Shown in pieces: positions 1 through 10,404 of a stretch of DNA of 64,000 nucleotides. A model generated the notes under the pieces. The model was not told where the DNA came from, searched no databases, and saw only the letters and a program-made list of their open reading frames with translations. The first letter of the stretch is position 1. Each line of letters starts with the position of its first letter. The position numbers and the translations under genes were made by a program. The stretch comes from Sepiola atlantica (Eukaryota > Mollusca > Cephalopoda > Sepiida > Sepiolidae), in the NCBI GenBank assembly GCA_963556195.1, contig CAUVYP010001208.1, positions 806,001 to 870,000 of the forward strand, in the 5' to 3' direction.

Positions 1-174
1 ACAGTTGATATCGCTTTTGTTTATAACTTCGACATTTATTCAAATTGTGCAACGAAACTTTGCAGACAGTCGCGGAGACACATTTTCTACTGAAGTACCA
101 AGTTTCAGAAGTGCAGCTCTTTTACTGCCGGAGATATGTCGATACAAACGGAATACGCAAAACATCAACAAAAT
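1..174. repeat. Partial left-edge monomer (bases 13-186), SK-E subtype
   Basis: The window opens at monomer base 13 with ACAGTTGATATC. The copy carries CTTCGAC, cassette I with CATTTTC, CTCTTTTACTG and ACGGAAT, the linked changes of the SK-E subtype. The rare ACAGTTG start is shared with the monomer at 1477, so the two are probably close relatives. The array clearly continues to the left. Confidence 0.95.
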
Positions 175-918
175 TTAGCGCGTTTTAAAGTTGATATCGC
201 TTTTGTTTATAACTTCCACTATTATTCGAATTGTGCAACGAAACTTTGCAGACAGTCGCGGAGACACATTTTCTACTGAAGTACCAAGTTTCAGAAGTGC
301 AGCTCTTGTACTGCCGGAGATATGTCGATACAAACTGAATACGCAACACATCAACAAAATTTAGCGCGTTTTAAAGTTGATATCGCTTTTGTTTATAACT
401 TCCACATTTATTCGAATTGTGCAACGAAACTTTGCAGACAGTCGCGGAGACACAGTTACTACTGAAGTGCCAAGTTTCAGAAGTGCAGCTATTGTACTGC
501 CGGAGATATGTCGATACAAACTGAATACGCAAAACATCAACAACATTTAGCGCGTTTTAAAGTTGATATCGCTTTTGTTTATAACTTCCACATTTATTCG
601 AATTGTGCAACGAAACTTTGCAGACAGTCGCGGAGACAGATTTTTTACTGAAGTACGAAGTTTCAGAAGTGCAGCTCTTGTACTGCCGGAGATATGTCGA
701 TACAAACTGAATACGCAAAACATCAACAAAATTTAGCGCGTTTTCAAGTTGATATCGCTTTTGTGTATAACTTATACATTTATTCGAATTGTGCAACGAA
801 ACTTTGCAGACAGTCTCGAATAGGCTTTTTCTACTGAAGTATTAAGTTTCAGAAGTGCAGCTCTTGTACTGCCGGAGATATGTCGATACAAACTGAATAC
901 GCAAAACATCAACAAAAT

Positions 919-3708
919 TTAGCGCGTTTTAAAGTTGATATCGCTTTTGTTTATAACTTCCACATTTATTCGAATTGTGCAACGAAACTTTGCAGACAGT
1001 CCTGAATAGGCGTTTTCCACTGAAGTACCAAGTTTCAGAAGTGCAGCTCTTGTACTGCCGGAGATATGTCGATACAAACTGAATACGCAACACATCAACA
1101 AAATTTAGCGCGTTTTAAAGTTGATATCGCTTTTGTGTATAACTTCCAAATTTATTCGAATTGTGCAACGAAACCTTGCAGACAGTCGCGGAGAATCATT
1201 TCCTACTGAAGTACCAAGTTTCAGAAGTGCAGCTCTTGTACTGCCGGAGGTATGTCGATACAAACTGAATACGCAAAACATCAACAAAATTTAGCGCGTT
1301 TTAAAGTTGATATCGCTTTTGTTTATAACTTCCACATTTATTCGAATTGTGCAACGAAACTTTGCAGACAGTCCCGAATGGGCCTATTCTACTGAAGTAC
1401 CAAGTTTCAGAAGTGCAGCTCTTGTACTGCCGGAGATATGTTGATACAAACTGAATACGCAAAACATCAACAAAATTTAGCGCGTTTTACAGTTGATATC
1501 GCTTTTGTTTATAACTTCGACATTTATTCGAATTGTGCAACGAAACTTTGCAGACAGTCGCGGAGACACATTTTCTACTGAAAACCCAAGTTTCAGAAGT
1601 GCAGCTCTTTTACTGCTGGAGATATGTCGATACAAACGGAATACGCAAAACATCAACAAAATTTAGCGCGTTTTAAAGTTGATATCGCTTTTGTTTATAA
1701 CTTCCACTATTATTCGAATTGTGCAACGAAACTTTGCAGACAGTCGCGGAGACACATTTTCTACTGAAGTACCAAGTTTCAGAAGTGCAGCTCTTGTACT
1801 GCCGGAGATATGTCGATACAAACTGAATACGCAAAACATCTACAAAATTTAGCGCGTTTTAAAGTTGATATCGCTTTTGTTTATAAGTTCCACTATTATT
1901 CGAATTGTGTAACGAAACTTTGCAGACAGTCGCGGAGACACAGTTACTACTGAAGTGCCAAGTTTCAGAAGTGCAGCTATTGTACTGCCGGAGATATGTC
2001 GATACAAACTGAATACGCAACACATCAACAAAATTTAGCGCGTTTTAAAGTTGATATCGCTTTTGTTTATAACTTCCACATTTATTCGAATTGTGCAACG
2101 AAACTTTGCAGACAGTCGCGGAGACACATGTTCTACTGAAGTACCACGTTTCAGAAGTGCAGATCTTGTACTGCCGGAAATATTTCGATACAAACTGAAT
2201 ACGCAAAACATCAACATAATTTAGCGCGTTTTAAAGTTGATATCGCTTTTGTTTATAACTTCCACATTTATTCGAATTGTGCAACGAAACTTTGCAGACA
2301 GTCGCGGAGACAGATGTTCTACTGAAGTACCAAGTTTCAGAAGTGCAGATCTTGTACTGCCGGAGATATGTCGATACAAACTGAATACGCAAAACATCAA
2401 CAAAATTTAGCGCGTTTTAAAGTTGATATCGCTTTTGTTTATAACTTCCACATTTATTCGAATTGTGCAACGAAACTTTGCAGACAGTCCTGAATAGGCG
2501 TTTTCTACTGAAGTACCAAGTTTCAGAAGTGCAGCTCTTGTACTGCCGGAGATATGTCGATACAAACTGAATACGCAACACATCAACAAAATTTAGCGCG
2601 TTTTAAAGTTGATATCGCTTTTGTGTATAACTTCCAAATTTATTCGAATTGTGCAACGACACCTTGCAGAGAGTCGCGGAGAATCATTTCCTACTGAAGT
2701 ACCAAGTTTCAGAAGTGCAGCTCTTGTACTGCCGGAGGTATGTCGATACAAACTGAATACGCAAAACATCAACAAAATTTAGCGCGTTTTAAAGTTGATA
2801 TCGCTTTTGTTTATAACTTCCACATTTATTCGAATTGTGCAACGAAACTTTGCAGACAGTCCCGAATGGGCCTTTTCTACTGAAGTACCAAGTTTGAGAA
2901 GTGCAGCTCTTGTACTGCCGGAGATATGTCGATACAAACTGAATACGCAAAACATCAACAAAATTTAGCGCGTTTTAAAGTTGATATCGCTTTTGTTTAT
3001 AACTTCGACATTTATTCGAATTGTGCAACGAAACTTTGCAGACAGTCGCGGAGACACAATTTCTACTGAAGTACCAAGTTTCAGAAGTGCAGCTCTTTTA
3101 CTGCCGGAGATATGTCGATACAAACGGAATACGCAAAACATCAACAAAATTTAGCGCGTTTTAAAGTTGATATCGCTTTTGTTTATAACTTCCACTATTA
3201 TTCGAATTGTGCAACGAAACTTTGCAGACAGTCGCGGAGACACATTTTCTACTGAAGTACCAAGTTTCAGAAGTGCAGCTCTTGTACTGCCGGAGATATG
3301 TCGATACAAACTGAATACGCAAAACATCAACAAAATTTAGCGCGTTTTAAAGTTGATATCGCTTTTGTTTATAACTTCCACTATTATTCGAATTGTGCAA
3401 CGAAACTTTGCAGACAGTCGCGGAGACACAGTTACTACTGAAGTGCCAAGTTTCAGAAGTGCAGCTCTTGTACTGCCGGAGATATTTCGATACAAACTGA
3501 ATACGCAAAACATCAACATAATTTAGCGCGTTTTAAAGTTGATATCGCTTTTGTTTATAACTTCCACATTTATTCGAATTGTGCAACGAAACTTTGCAGA
3601 CAGTCGCGGAGACAGATGTTCTACTGAAGTACCAAGTTTCAGAAGTGCAGATCTTGTACTGCCGGAGATATGTCGATACAAACTGAATACGCAAAACATC
3701 AACAAAAT
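919..3708. repeat. 8-mer HOR unit followed by 7-mer derivative
   Basis: Monomers 919, 1105, 1291, 1477, 1663, 1849, 2035 and 2221 have the order cassette II with CCTGAATAGGCG, HTS, KH, SK-E, E, V, H, H. The same order starts again at 2407, an offset of 1488 bp or eight monomers. The second unit has only seven monomers because the V and first H monomers are merged into the hybrid at 3337. Shared rare states include GGAGAATCATTTCC in 1105 and 2593. The copies are clearly more diverged from one another than units in the centre of the window. Confidence 0.85.
3337..3522. repeat. Hybrid V/H monomer at a one-monomer deletion
   Basis: The 5' part carries V markers (CCACTATTATTCG, CACAGTTACTAC, GAAGTGCC). 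The 3' part carries the H end (GATATTTCG and CATCAACATAAT) as in the monomer at 2035. The flanks are E (3151) and H (3523), so one V-H boundary is missing relative to 1849-2220. The length is still 186 bp. This is the product expected from unequal exchange between two aligned monomers, with the crossover between about bases 107 and 150. Confidence 0.8.
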
Positions 3709-3894
3709 TTAGCGCGTTTTAAAGTTGATATCGCTTTTGTTTATAACTTCCACATTTATTCGAATTGTGCAACGAAACTTTGCAGACAGTCGCGGAGACA
3801 CATTTCCTACTGAAGTACCAAGTTTCAGAAGTGCAGCTCTTGTACTGCCGGAGATATGTCGATACAAACTGAATACGCAAAACATCAACAAAAT
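3709..3894. repeat. Reference monomer, cassette I (G subtype, consensus)
   Basis: This copy matches my hand consensus at every position. Landmarks by monomer base: GCGC 4-7, TTTAAA 10-15, GATATC 19-24, the 8-bp palindrome ATTCGAAT 50-57, GAAACTT 66-72, cassette I 84-99, AAGTTTC 112-118, CCGG 140-143, TCGA 151-154, and CTGAATACGC 161-170. One TTCGAA and one GATATC per monomer predict a strong 186-bp ladder with BstBI or EcoRV. The monomers at 13008 and 26766 appear to be the same sequence. Confidence 0.95.
3774..3826. repeat. Inverted repeat flanking the variable cassette (example copy)
   Basis: GAAACTT (3774-3780) and AAGTTTC (3820-3826) are perfect 7-bp reverse complements separated by 39 bases. 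The loop holds the whole cassette I/II segment. The arms are conserved in most monomers of both cassettes, although V monomers with AAGGTTTAG and D monomers with CAAAACTT damage one arm. Whether it forms a structure in DNA or RNA is unknown. Confidence 0.6.
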
Positions 3895-5010
3895 TTAGCG
3901 CGTTTTAAAGTTGATATCGCTTTTGTGTATAACTTCCACATTTATTCGAATTGTGCAACGAAACTTTGCAGACAGTCCCGAATGGGCCTTTTCTACTGAA
4001 GTACCAAGTTTCAGAAGTGCAGCTCTTTTACTGCCGGAGATATGTGTATACAAACTGAATACGCAAAACATCAACAAAATTTAGCGCGTTTTAAAGTTGA
4101 TATCCCTTTTGTTTATAACTTCCACATTTATTCGAATTGTGCAACGAAACTTTGTAGACAGTCGCGGAGACACATTTTCTACTGAGGTACCAAGTTTCAG
4201 AAGTGCAGCTCTTGTACTGCCGGAGATATGTCGATACAAACTGAATACGCAAAACATCAACAAAATTTAGCGCGTTTTAAAGTTGATATCGCTTTTGTTA
4301 ATAACTTCCACATTTATTCGAATTGTGCAACAAAACTTTGCAGACAGTCGCGGAGACACATGTTCTACTGAAGTACGAAGTTTCAGAAGTGCAGCTCTTG
4401 TACTGCCGGAGATATGTCGATACAAACTGAATACGCAAAACATCAACAAAATTTAGCGCGTTTTAAAGTTGATATCGCTTTTGTTTATAACTTCCACATT
4501 TATTCGAATTGTGCAACGAAACTTTGCAGACAGTCTCGAATAGGCCTTGTCTAATGAAGTACTAAGAAGCAGAAGTGCAGCTCTTGTACTTCCGGTGATA
4601 TGTCGATACAAACTGAATACGCAAAACATCAACAAAATTTAGCGCGTTTTAAAGTTGATATCGCTTTTGTTTATAACTTCCACATTTATTCGAATTGTGC
4701 AACGAAACTTTGCAGACAGTCTCGAATAGGCCCTTACTACTGATGTACGAAGTTTCTGAAGTGCAGCTTTTGTACTGCAAGAGATATCGCGATACAAACT
4801 GAATACGCAAAACATCAACAAAATTTAGCGCGTTTTAAAGTTGATATCGCTTTTGTTTATAACTTCCACATTTATTCGAATTGTGCAACGAAACTTTGCA
4901 GACAGTCGCGGAGACACATTTCCTACTGAAGTACCAAGTGTCAGAAGTGCAGCTCTTGTACTGCCGGAGATATGTCGATACAAACTGAATACGCAAAACA
5001 TCAACAAAAT

Positions 5011-5196
5011 TTAGCGCGTTTTAAAGTTGATATCGCTTTTGTTTATAACTTCCACATTTATTCGAATTGTGCAACGAAACTTTGCAGACAGTCTCGAATA
5101 GGCGTTTTCTACTGAAGTACCAAGTTTCAGAAGTGCAGCTCTTGTACTGCCGGAGATATGTCGATACAAACTGAATACGCAAAACATCAACAAAAT
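5011..5196. repeat. Reference monomer, cassette II (AY subtype)
   Basis: This copy equals the consensus except in bases 84-99, where it reads TCGAATAGGCGTTTTC instead of GCGGAGACACATTTCC. Seven of those sixteen positions differ (84, 87, 89, 91, 92, 94, 98) with no length change. Variants of cassette II define AH (GAATGGGCG), DK (GAATAGGCCTTGTC) and KH (CCCGAATGGGCC or CCTGAATGGGCC). Cassettes I and II are interspersed throughout the array without strict alternation. Confidence 0.93.
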
Positions 5197-6684
5197 TTAG
5201 CGCGTTTTAAAGTTGATATCGCTTTTGTTTATAACTTCCACTATTATTCGAATTGTGCAACGAAACTTTGCAGACAGTCGCGGAGACAGATTTACTACTG
5301 AAGTGCCAAGTTTCAGAAGTGCAGCTATTGTACTGCCGGAGATATGTCGATACAAACTGAATACGCAAAACATCAACAAAATTTAGCGCGTTTTAAAGTT
5401 GATATCGCTTTTGTTTATAACTTCCACATTTATTCGAATTGTGCAACGAAACTTTGCAGACAGTCGCGGAGACACATTTCCTACTCAAGTACGAAGTTTC
5501 AGAAGTGCAGCTCTTGTACTGCCGGAGATATGTCGATACAAACTGAATACGCAAAACATCAACAAAATTTAGCGCGTTTTCAAGTTGATATCGCTTTTGT
5601 GTATAACTTATACATTTATTCGAATTGTGCAACGAAACTTTGCAGACAGTCTCGAATAGGCTTTTTCTACTGAAGTATTAAGTTTCAGAAGTGCAGCTCT
5701 TGTACTGCCGGAGATATGTCGATACAAACTGAATACGCAAAACATCAACAAAATTTAGCGCGTTTTAAAGTTGATATCGCTTTTGTTTATAACTTCCACA
5801 TTTATTCGAATTGTGCAACGAAACTTTGCAGACAGTCTCGAATAGGCGTTTTCTACTGAAGTACCAAGTTTCAGAAGTGCAGCTCTTGTACTGCCGGAGA
5901 TATGTCGATACAAACTGAATACGCAAAACATCAACAAAATTTAGCGCGTTTTAAAGTTGATATCGCTTTTGTGTATAACTTCCAAATTTATTCGAATTGT
6001 GCAACGAAACCTTGCAGACAGTCGCGGAGACACATTTCCGTCTGAAGTACCAAGTTTCAGAAGTGCAGCTCTTGTACTGCCGGTGGTATGTCGATACAAA
6101 CTGAATACGCAAAACATCAACAAAATTTAGCGCGTTTTAAAGTTGATATCGCTTTTGTTTATAACTTCCACATTTATTCGAATTGTGCAACGAAACTTTG
6201 CAGACAGTCCCGAATGGGCCTTTTCTACTGAAGTACCAAGTTTCAGAAGTGCAGCTCTTGTACTGCCGGAGATATGTCGATACAAACTGAATACGCAAAA
6301 CATCAACAAAATTTAGCGCGTTTTAAAGTTTATATCGCTTTTGTGTATAACTTCGACATTTATTCGAATTGTGCAACGAAACTTTGCAGACAGTCGCGGA
6401 GACACATTTTCTACTGAAGTACCAAGTTTCAGAAGTGCAGCTCTTTTACTGCCGGAGATATGTCGATACAAACGGAATACGCAAAACATCAACAAAATTT
6501 AGCGCGTTTTAAAGTTGATATCGCTTTTGTTTATAACTTCCACTATTATTCGAATTGTGCAACGAAACTTTGCAGACAGTCGCGGAGACACATTTTCTAC
6601 TGAAGTACCAAGTTTCAGAAGTGCAGCTCTTGTACTGCCGGAGATATGTCGATACAAACTGAATACGCAAAACATCAACAAAAT

Positions 6685-6870
6685 TTAGCGCGTTTTAAAG
6701 TTGATATCGCTTTTGTTTATAACTTCCACTATTATTCGAATTGTGCAACGAAACTTTGCAGACAGTCGCGGAGACACATGTTCTACTGAAGTACCAAGTT
6801 TCAGAAGTGCAGATCTTGTACTGCCGGAGATATTTCGATACAAACTGAATACGCAAAACATCAACATAAT
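6685..6870. repeat. Hybrid E(or V)/H monomer
   Basis: The monomer begins with CCACTATTATTCG, the E/V-type state, and continues as H (CACATGTTCTAC, CAGATCTTG, GATATTTCG, CATAAT). It sits exactly where an E-V-H-H run in the 8-mer unit has become E-hybrid-H. A crossover between bases 48 and 96 would explain it. Confidence 0.72.
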
Positions 6871-7056
6871 TTAGCGCGTTTTAAAGTTGATATCGCTTTT
6901 GTTTATAACTTCCACATTTATTCGAATTGTGCAACGAAACTTTGCAGACAGTCGCGGAGACACATGTTTTACTTAAGTACCAAGTTTCAGAAGTGCAGAT
7001 CTTGTACTGCCGGAGATATGTCGATACAAACTGAATACGCAAAACATCAACAAAAT

Positions 7057-8172
7057 TTAGCGCGTTTTAAAGTTGATATCGCTTTTGTTTATAACTTCCA
7101 CATTTATTCGAATTGTGCAACGAAACTTTGCAGACAGTCGCGGAGACACATTTCCTACTGAAGTACCAAGTGTCAGAAGTGCAGCTCTTGTACTGCCGGA
7201 GATATGTCGATACAAACTGAATACGCAAAACATCAACAAAATTTAGCGCGTTTTAAAGTTGATATCGCTTTTGTTTATAACTTCCACATTTATTCGAATT
7301 GTGCAACGAAACTTTGCAGACAGTCTCGAATAGGCGTTTTCTACTGAAGTACCAAGTTTCAGAAGTGCAGCTCTTGTACTGCCGGAGATATGTCGATACA
7401 AACTGAATACGCAAAACATCAACAAAATTTAGCGCGTTTTAAAGTTGATATCGCTTTTGTTTATAACTTCCACTATTATTCGAATTGTGCAACGAAACTT
7501 TGCAGACAGTCGCGGAGACACATTTACTACTGAAGTGCCAAGTTTCAGAAGTGCAGCTATTGTACTGCCGGAGATATGTCGATACAAACTGAATACGCAA
7601 AACATCAACAAAATTTAGCGCGTTTTAAAGTTGATATCGCTTTTGTTTATAACTTCCACATTTATTCGAATTGTGCAACGAAACTTTGCAGACAGTCACG
7701 GAGACACATTTCCTACTCAAGTACGAAGTTTCAGAAGTGCAGCTCTTGTACTGCCGGAGATATGTCGATACAAACTGAATACGCAAAACATTAACAAAAT
7801 TTAGCGCGTTTTCAAGTTGATATCGCTTTTGTGTATAACTTATACATTTATTCGAATTGTGCAACGAAACTTTGCAGACAGTCTCGAATAGGCTTTTTCT
7901 ACTGAAGTATTAAGTTTCAGAAGTGCAGCTCTTGTACTGCCGGCGATATTTCGATACAAACTGAATACGCAAAACATCAACATAATTTAGCGCGTTTTAA
8001 AGTTGATATCGCTTTTGTTTATTACTTCCACATTTATTCGAATTGTGCAACGAAACTTTGCAGACAGTCGCGGAGACACATGTTCTACTTAAGTACCAAG
8101 TTTCAGAAGTGCAGATTTTGTACTGCCGGAGATATGTCGATACAAACTGAATACGCAAAACATCAACAAAAT
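7057..8172. repeat. Six-monomer deletion derivative of the 12-mer
   Basis: Copies at 7057, 7243, 7429 and 7615 match 4825, 5011, 5197 and 5383. The fifth (7801) is a hybrid and the sixth (7987) matches 6871, including TACTTAAG. Relative to 4825-7056, six monomers (AY, HTS, KH, SK-E, E and one junction copy) are absent. Confidence 0.8.
7801..7986. repeat. Hybrid monomer at a six-monomer deletion
   Basis: The 5' two thirds are the TTATAC/GTATTAAG type of 5569. The 3' end (GATATTTCG, CATCAACATAAT) is that of the H hybrid at 6685. The breakpoint lies between about bases 112 and 149. The length stays at 186 bp, so a misaligned homologous exchange removed 1116 bp without leaving a phase scar. Confidence 0.8.
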
Positions 8173-9474
8173 TTAGCGCGTTTTAAAGTTGATATCGCTT
8201 TTGTTTATAACTTCCACATTTATTCAAATTGTGCAACGAAACTTTGCAGACAGTCGCGGAGACACATTTCCTACTGAAGTACCAAGTTTCAGAAGTGCAG
8301 CTCTTGTACTGCCGGAGATATGTCGATACAAACTGAATACGCAAAACATCAACACAATTTAGCGCGTTTTAAAGTTGATATCGCTTTTGTGTATAACTTC
8401 CACATTTATTCGAATTGTGCAACGAAACTTTGCAGACAGTCCCGAATGGGCCTTTTCTACTGAAGTACCAAGTTTCAGAAGTGCAGCTCTTTTACTGCCG
8501 GAGATATGAGTATACAAACTGAATACGCAAAACATCAACAAAATTTAGCGCGTTTTAAAGTTGATATCCCTTTTGTTTATAACTTCCACATTTATTCGAA
8601 TTGTGCAACGAAACTTTGTAGACAGTCGCGGAGACACATTTCCTACTGAAGTACCAAGTTTTCGAAGTGCAGCTCTTGTACTGCCGGAGATATGTCGATA
8701 CAAACTGAATACGCAAAACATCAACAAAATTTAGCGCGTTTTAAAGTTGATATCGCTTTTGTTAATAACTTCCACATTTATTCGAATTGTGCAACGAAAC
8801 TTTGCAGACAGTCTCGAATAGGCCTTGTCTAATGAAGTACTAAGAAGCAGAAGTGCAGCTCTTGTACTTCCGGAGATATGTCGATACAAACTGAATACGC
8901 AAAACATCAACAAAATTTAGCGCGTTTTAAAGTTGATATCGCTTTTGTTTATAACTTCCACATTTATTCGAATTGTGCAACGAAACTTTGCAGACAGTCT
9001 CGAATGGGCGTTTTCTACTGAAGTACCAAGTTTCAGAAGTGCAGCTTTTGTACTGCCAGAGATATGTCGATACAAACTGAATACGCAAAACATCAACAAA
9101 ATTTAGCGCGTTTTAAAGTTGATATCGCTTTTGTTTATAACTTCCACATTTATTCGAATTGTGCAACGAAACTTTGCAGACAGTCGCGGAGACACATTTC
9201 CTACTGAAGTACCAAGTGTCAGAGGTGCAGCTCTTGTGCTGCCGGAGATATGTCGATACAAACTGAATACGCAAAACATCAACAAAATTTAGCGCGTTTT
9301 AAAGTTGATATCGCTTTTGTTTATAACTTCCACATTTATTCGAATTGTGCAACGAAACTTTGCAGACAGTCTCGAATAGGCGTTTTCAACTGAAGTACCA
9401 AGTTTCAGAAGTGCAGCTCTTTCACTGCCGGAGATATGTGTATACAAACTGAATACGCAAAACATCAACAAAAT
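8173..9474. repeat. G-KH-TKF-DK-AH-G-AY segment
   Basis: This segment repeats the order of 3709 onward but lacks the D-type monomer, whose start survives inside the hybrid at 8731. The AH monomer at 8917 and the G monomer at 9103 (GTGTCAGAGGTGCAG) form the AH-G pair that recurs across the window. The monomer at 9289 has TTTTCAAC and CTCTTTCACTG. Confidence 0.75.
8731..8916. repeat. Hybrid D/DK monomer
   Basis: GTTAATAAC at bases 31-39 is the D state. From GCAACGAAAC onward the monomer is pure DK (TCTCGAATAGGCCTTG, TAATGAAG, AAGAAGC). D monomers normally carry CAACAAAAC at bases 63-71, so the junction lies between bases 39 and 66. A monomer with the same junction interval occurs at 35507. Confidence 0.78.
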
Positions 9475-10404
9475 TTAGCGCGTTTTAAAGTTGATATCCC
9501 TTTTGTTTATAACTTCCACATTTATTCGAATTGTGCAACGAAACTTTGTAGACAGTCGCGGAGACACATTTCCTACTGAACTACTAAGTTTCAGAAATGC
9601 AGCTCTTGTACTGCCGGAGATATGTCGATACAAACTGAATACGCAAAACATCAACCAAATTTAGCGCGTTTTAAAGTTGATATCGCTTTTGTTTATAACT
9701 TCCACATTTATTCGAATTGTGCAACGAAACTTTGCAGACAGTCTCGAATAGGCCTTGTCTAATGAAGTACTAAGAAGCAGAAGTGCAGCTCTTGTACTTC
9801 CGGAGATATGTCGATACAAACTGAATACGCAAAACATCAACAAAATTTAGCGCGTTTTAAAGTTGATATCGCTTTTGTTTATAACTTCCACATTTATTCG
9901 AATTGTGCAACGAAACTTTGCAGACAGTCTCGAATGGGCGTTTTCTACTGAAGTACCAAGTTTCAGAAGTGCAGCTTTTGTAGTGCCAGAGATATCGCGA
10001 TACAAACTGAATACGCAAAACATCAACAAAATTTAGCGCGTTTTAAAGTTGATATCGCTTTTGTTTATAACTTCCACATTTATTCGAATTGTGCAACGAA
10101 ACTTTGCAGACAGTCGCGGAGACACATTTCCTACTGAAGTACCAAGTGTCAGAGGTGCAGCTCTTGTACTGCCGGAGATATGTCGATACAAACTGAATAC
10201 GCAAAACATCAACAAAATTTAGCGCGTTTAAAAGTTGATATCGCTTTTGTTTATAACTTCCACATTTATTCGAATTGTGCAACGAAACTTTGCAGACAGT
10301 CTCGAATAGGCGTTTTCTACTGAAGTACCAAGTTTCAGAAGTGCAGCTCTTTTACTGCCGGAGATATGTGTATACAAACTGAATACGCAAAACATCAACA
10401 AAAT
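9475..10404. repeat. TKF-DK-AH-G-AY segment, related to the 10-mer of the 21-mer HOR
   Basis: The TKF copy carries the rare CTACTGAACTACTAAG that also marks 15426 and 19144. It is followed by DK, AH with TAGTGCCAGAG, G, and AY with TTTAAAAG, CTCTTTTACTG and TGTGTATAC. The same order is found at 19144-20073. At 15426-16169 it lacks the AH monomer. Confidence 0.8.
9993..10002. repeat. 10-bp palindrome TATCGCGATA, AH-subtype marker (example)
   Basis: AH monomers read GAGATATCGCGATAC where the consensus has GAGATATGTCGATAC. This creates a perfect 10-bp palindrome and a second GATATC site in the monomer. The same palindrome recurs in most AH copies, for example in monomers 15054, 19516, 27696, 28811, 33647, 35693, 37553, 39041, 46481, 52619, 58385 and 61361. 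AH monomers are almost always followed by a G-type monomer. Confidence 0.85.

Larger units (their letters stand above)
3709..4824. repeat. Six-monomer segment G-KH-TKF-D/H-DK-DK-like
   Basis: Order: G (3709), KH with GTGTATAAC and TGTGTATAC (3895), TKF (4081), a D/H-like copy with GTTAATAAC and CAAAACTT (4267), DK with TAATGAAGTACTAAGAAGC (4453), and a strongly diverged cassette II copy with GGCCCTTACTAC and CAAGAGATATCGCG (4639). The first five recur at 8173-8916 with one monomer lost, and more loosely at 13008 and 25650. Confidence 0.75.
4825..7056. repeat. 12-mer HOR unit
   Basis: Monomer order: G, AY, V, G with CTACTCAAGTACG, a copy with GTGTATAACTTATAC and GAAGTATTAAG, AY, HTS-like, KH, SK-E, E, E/H hybrid, H with TACTTAAG. 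The first five monomers recur 2232 bp (12 monomers) downstream at 7057. The V, CTCAAG-type and TTATAC-type trio also has an older relative at 361-918, so an ancestor of this unit spans the whole left end. Confidence 0.82.

Noticed and set aside
3739..3747. TATA-like TTTATAAC as a promoter in each monomer
   Set aside because: AT-rich 8-mers of this kind are expected by chance. No other promoter element or transcript signal is visible, and the stretch varies freely between subtypes (GTGTATAAC, GTTAATAAC).
3756..3770. tRNA-like B box (TTCGAAT at monomer bases 51-57), with TAGCGCG upstream as a possible A box, hinting at a SINE or tRNA origin
   Set aside because: The flanking G and C residues of the B box are missing, the A-box match is poor, and no cloverleaf or terminator is visible. 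TTCGAAT is explained by the 8-bp palindrome.
3709..3894. An open frame of about 60 residues on the minus strand in nearly every monomer (start reading Met-Leu-Met-Phe-Cys-Val-Phe)
   Set aside because: 186 is a multiple of 3, so one chance-open frame is copied into every monomer. Cassettes I and II change about four of eight residues in the same stretch, changes are not biased to silent sites, TGA stops occur in several KH copies, and one-base indels shift the frame. There is no start context, signal or domain.
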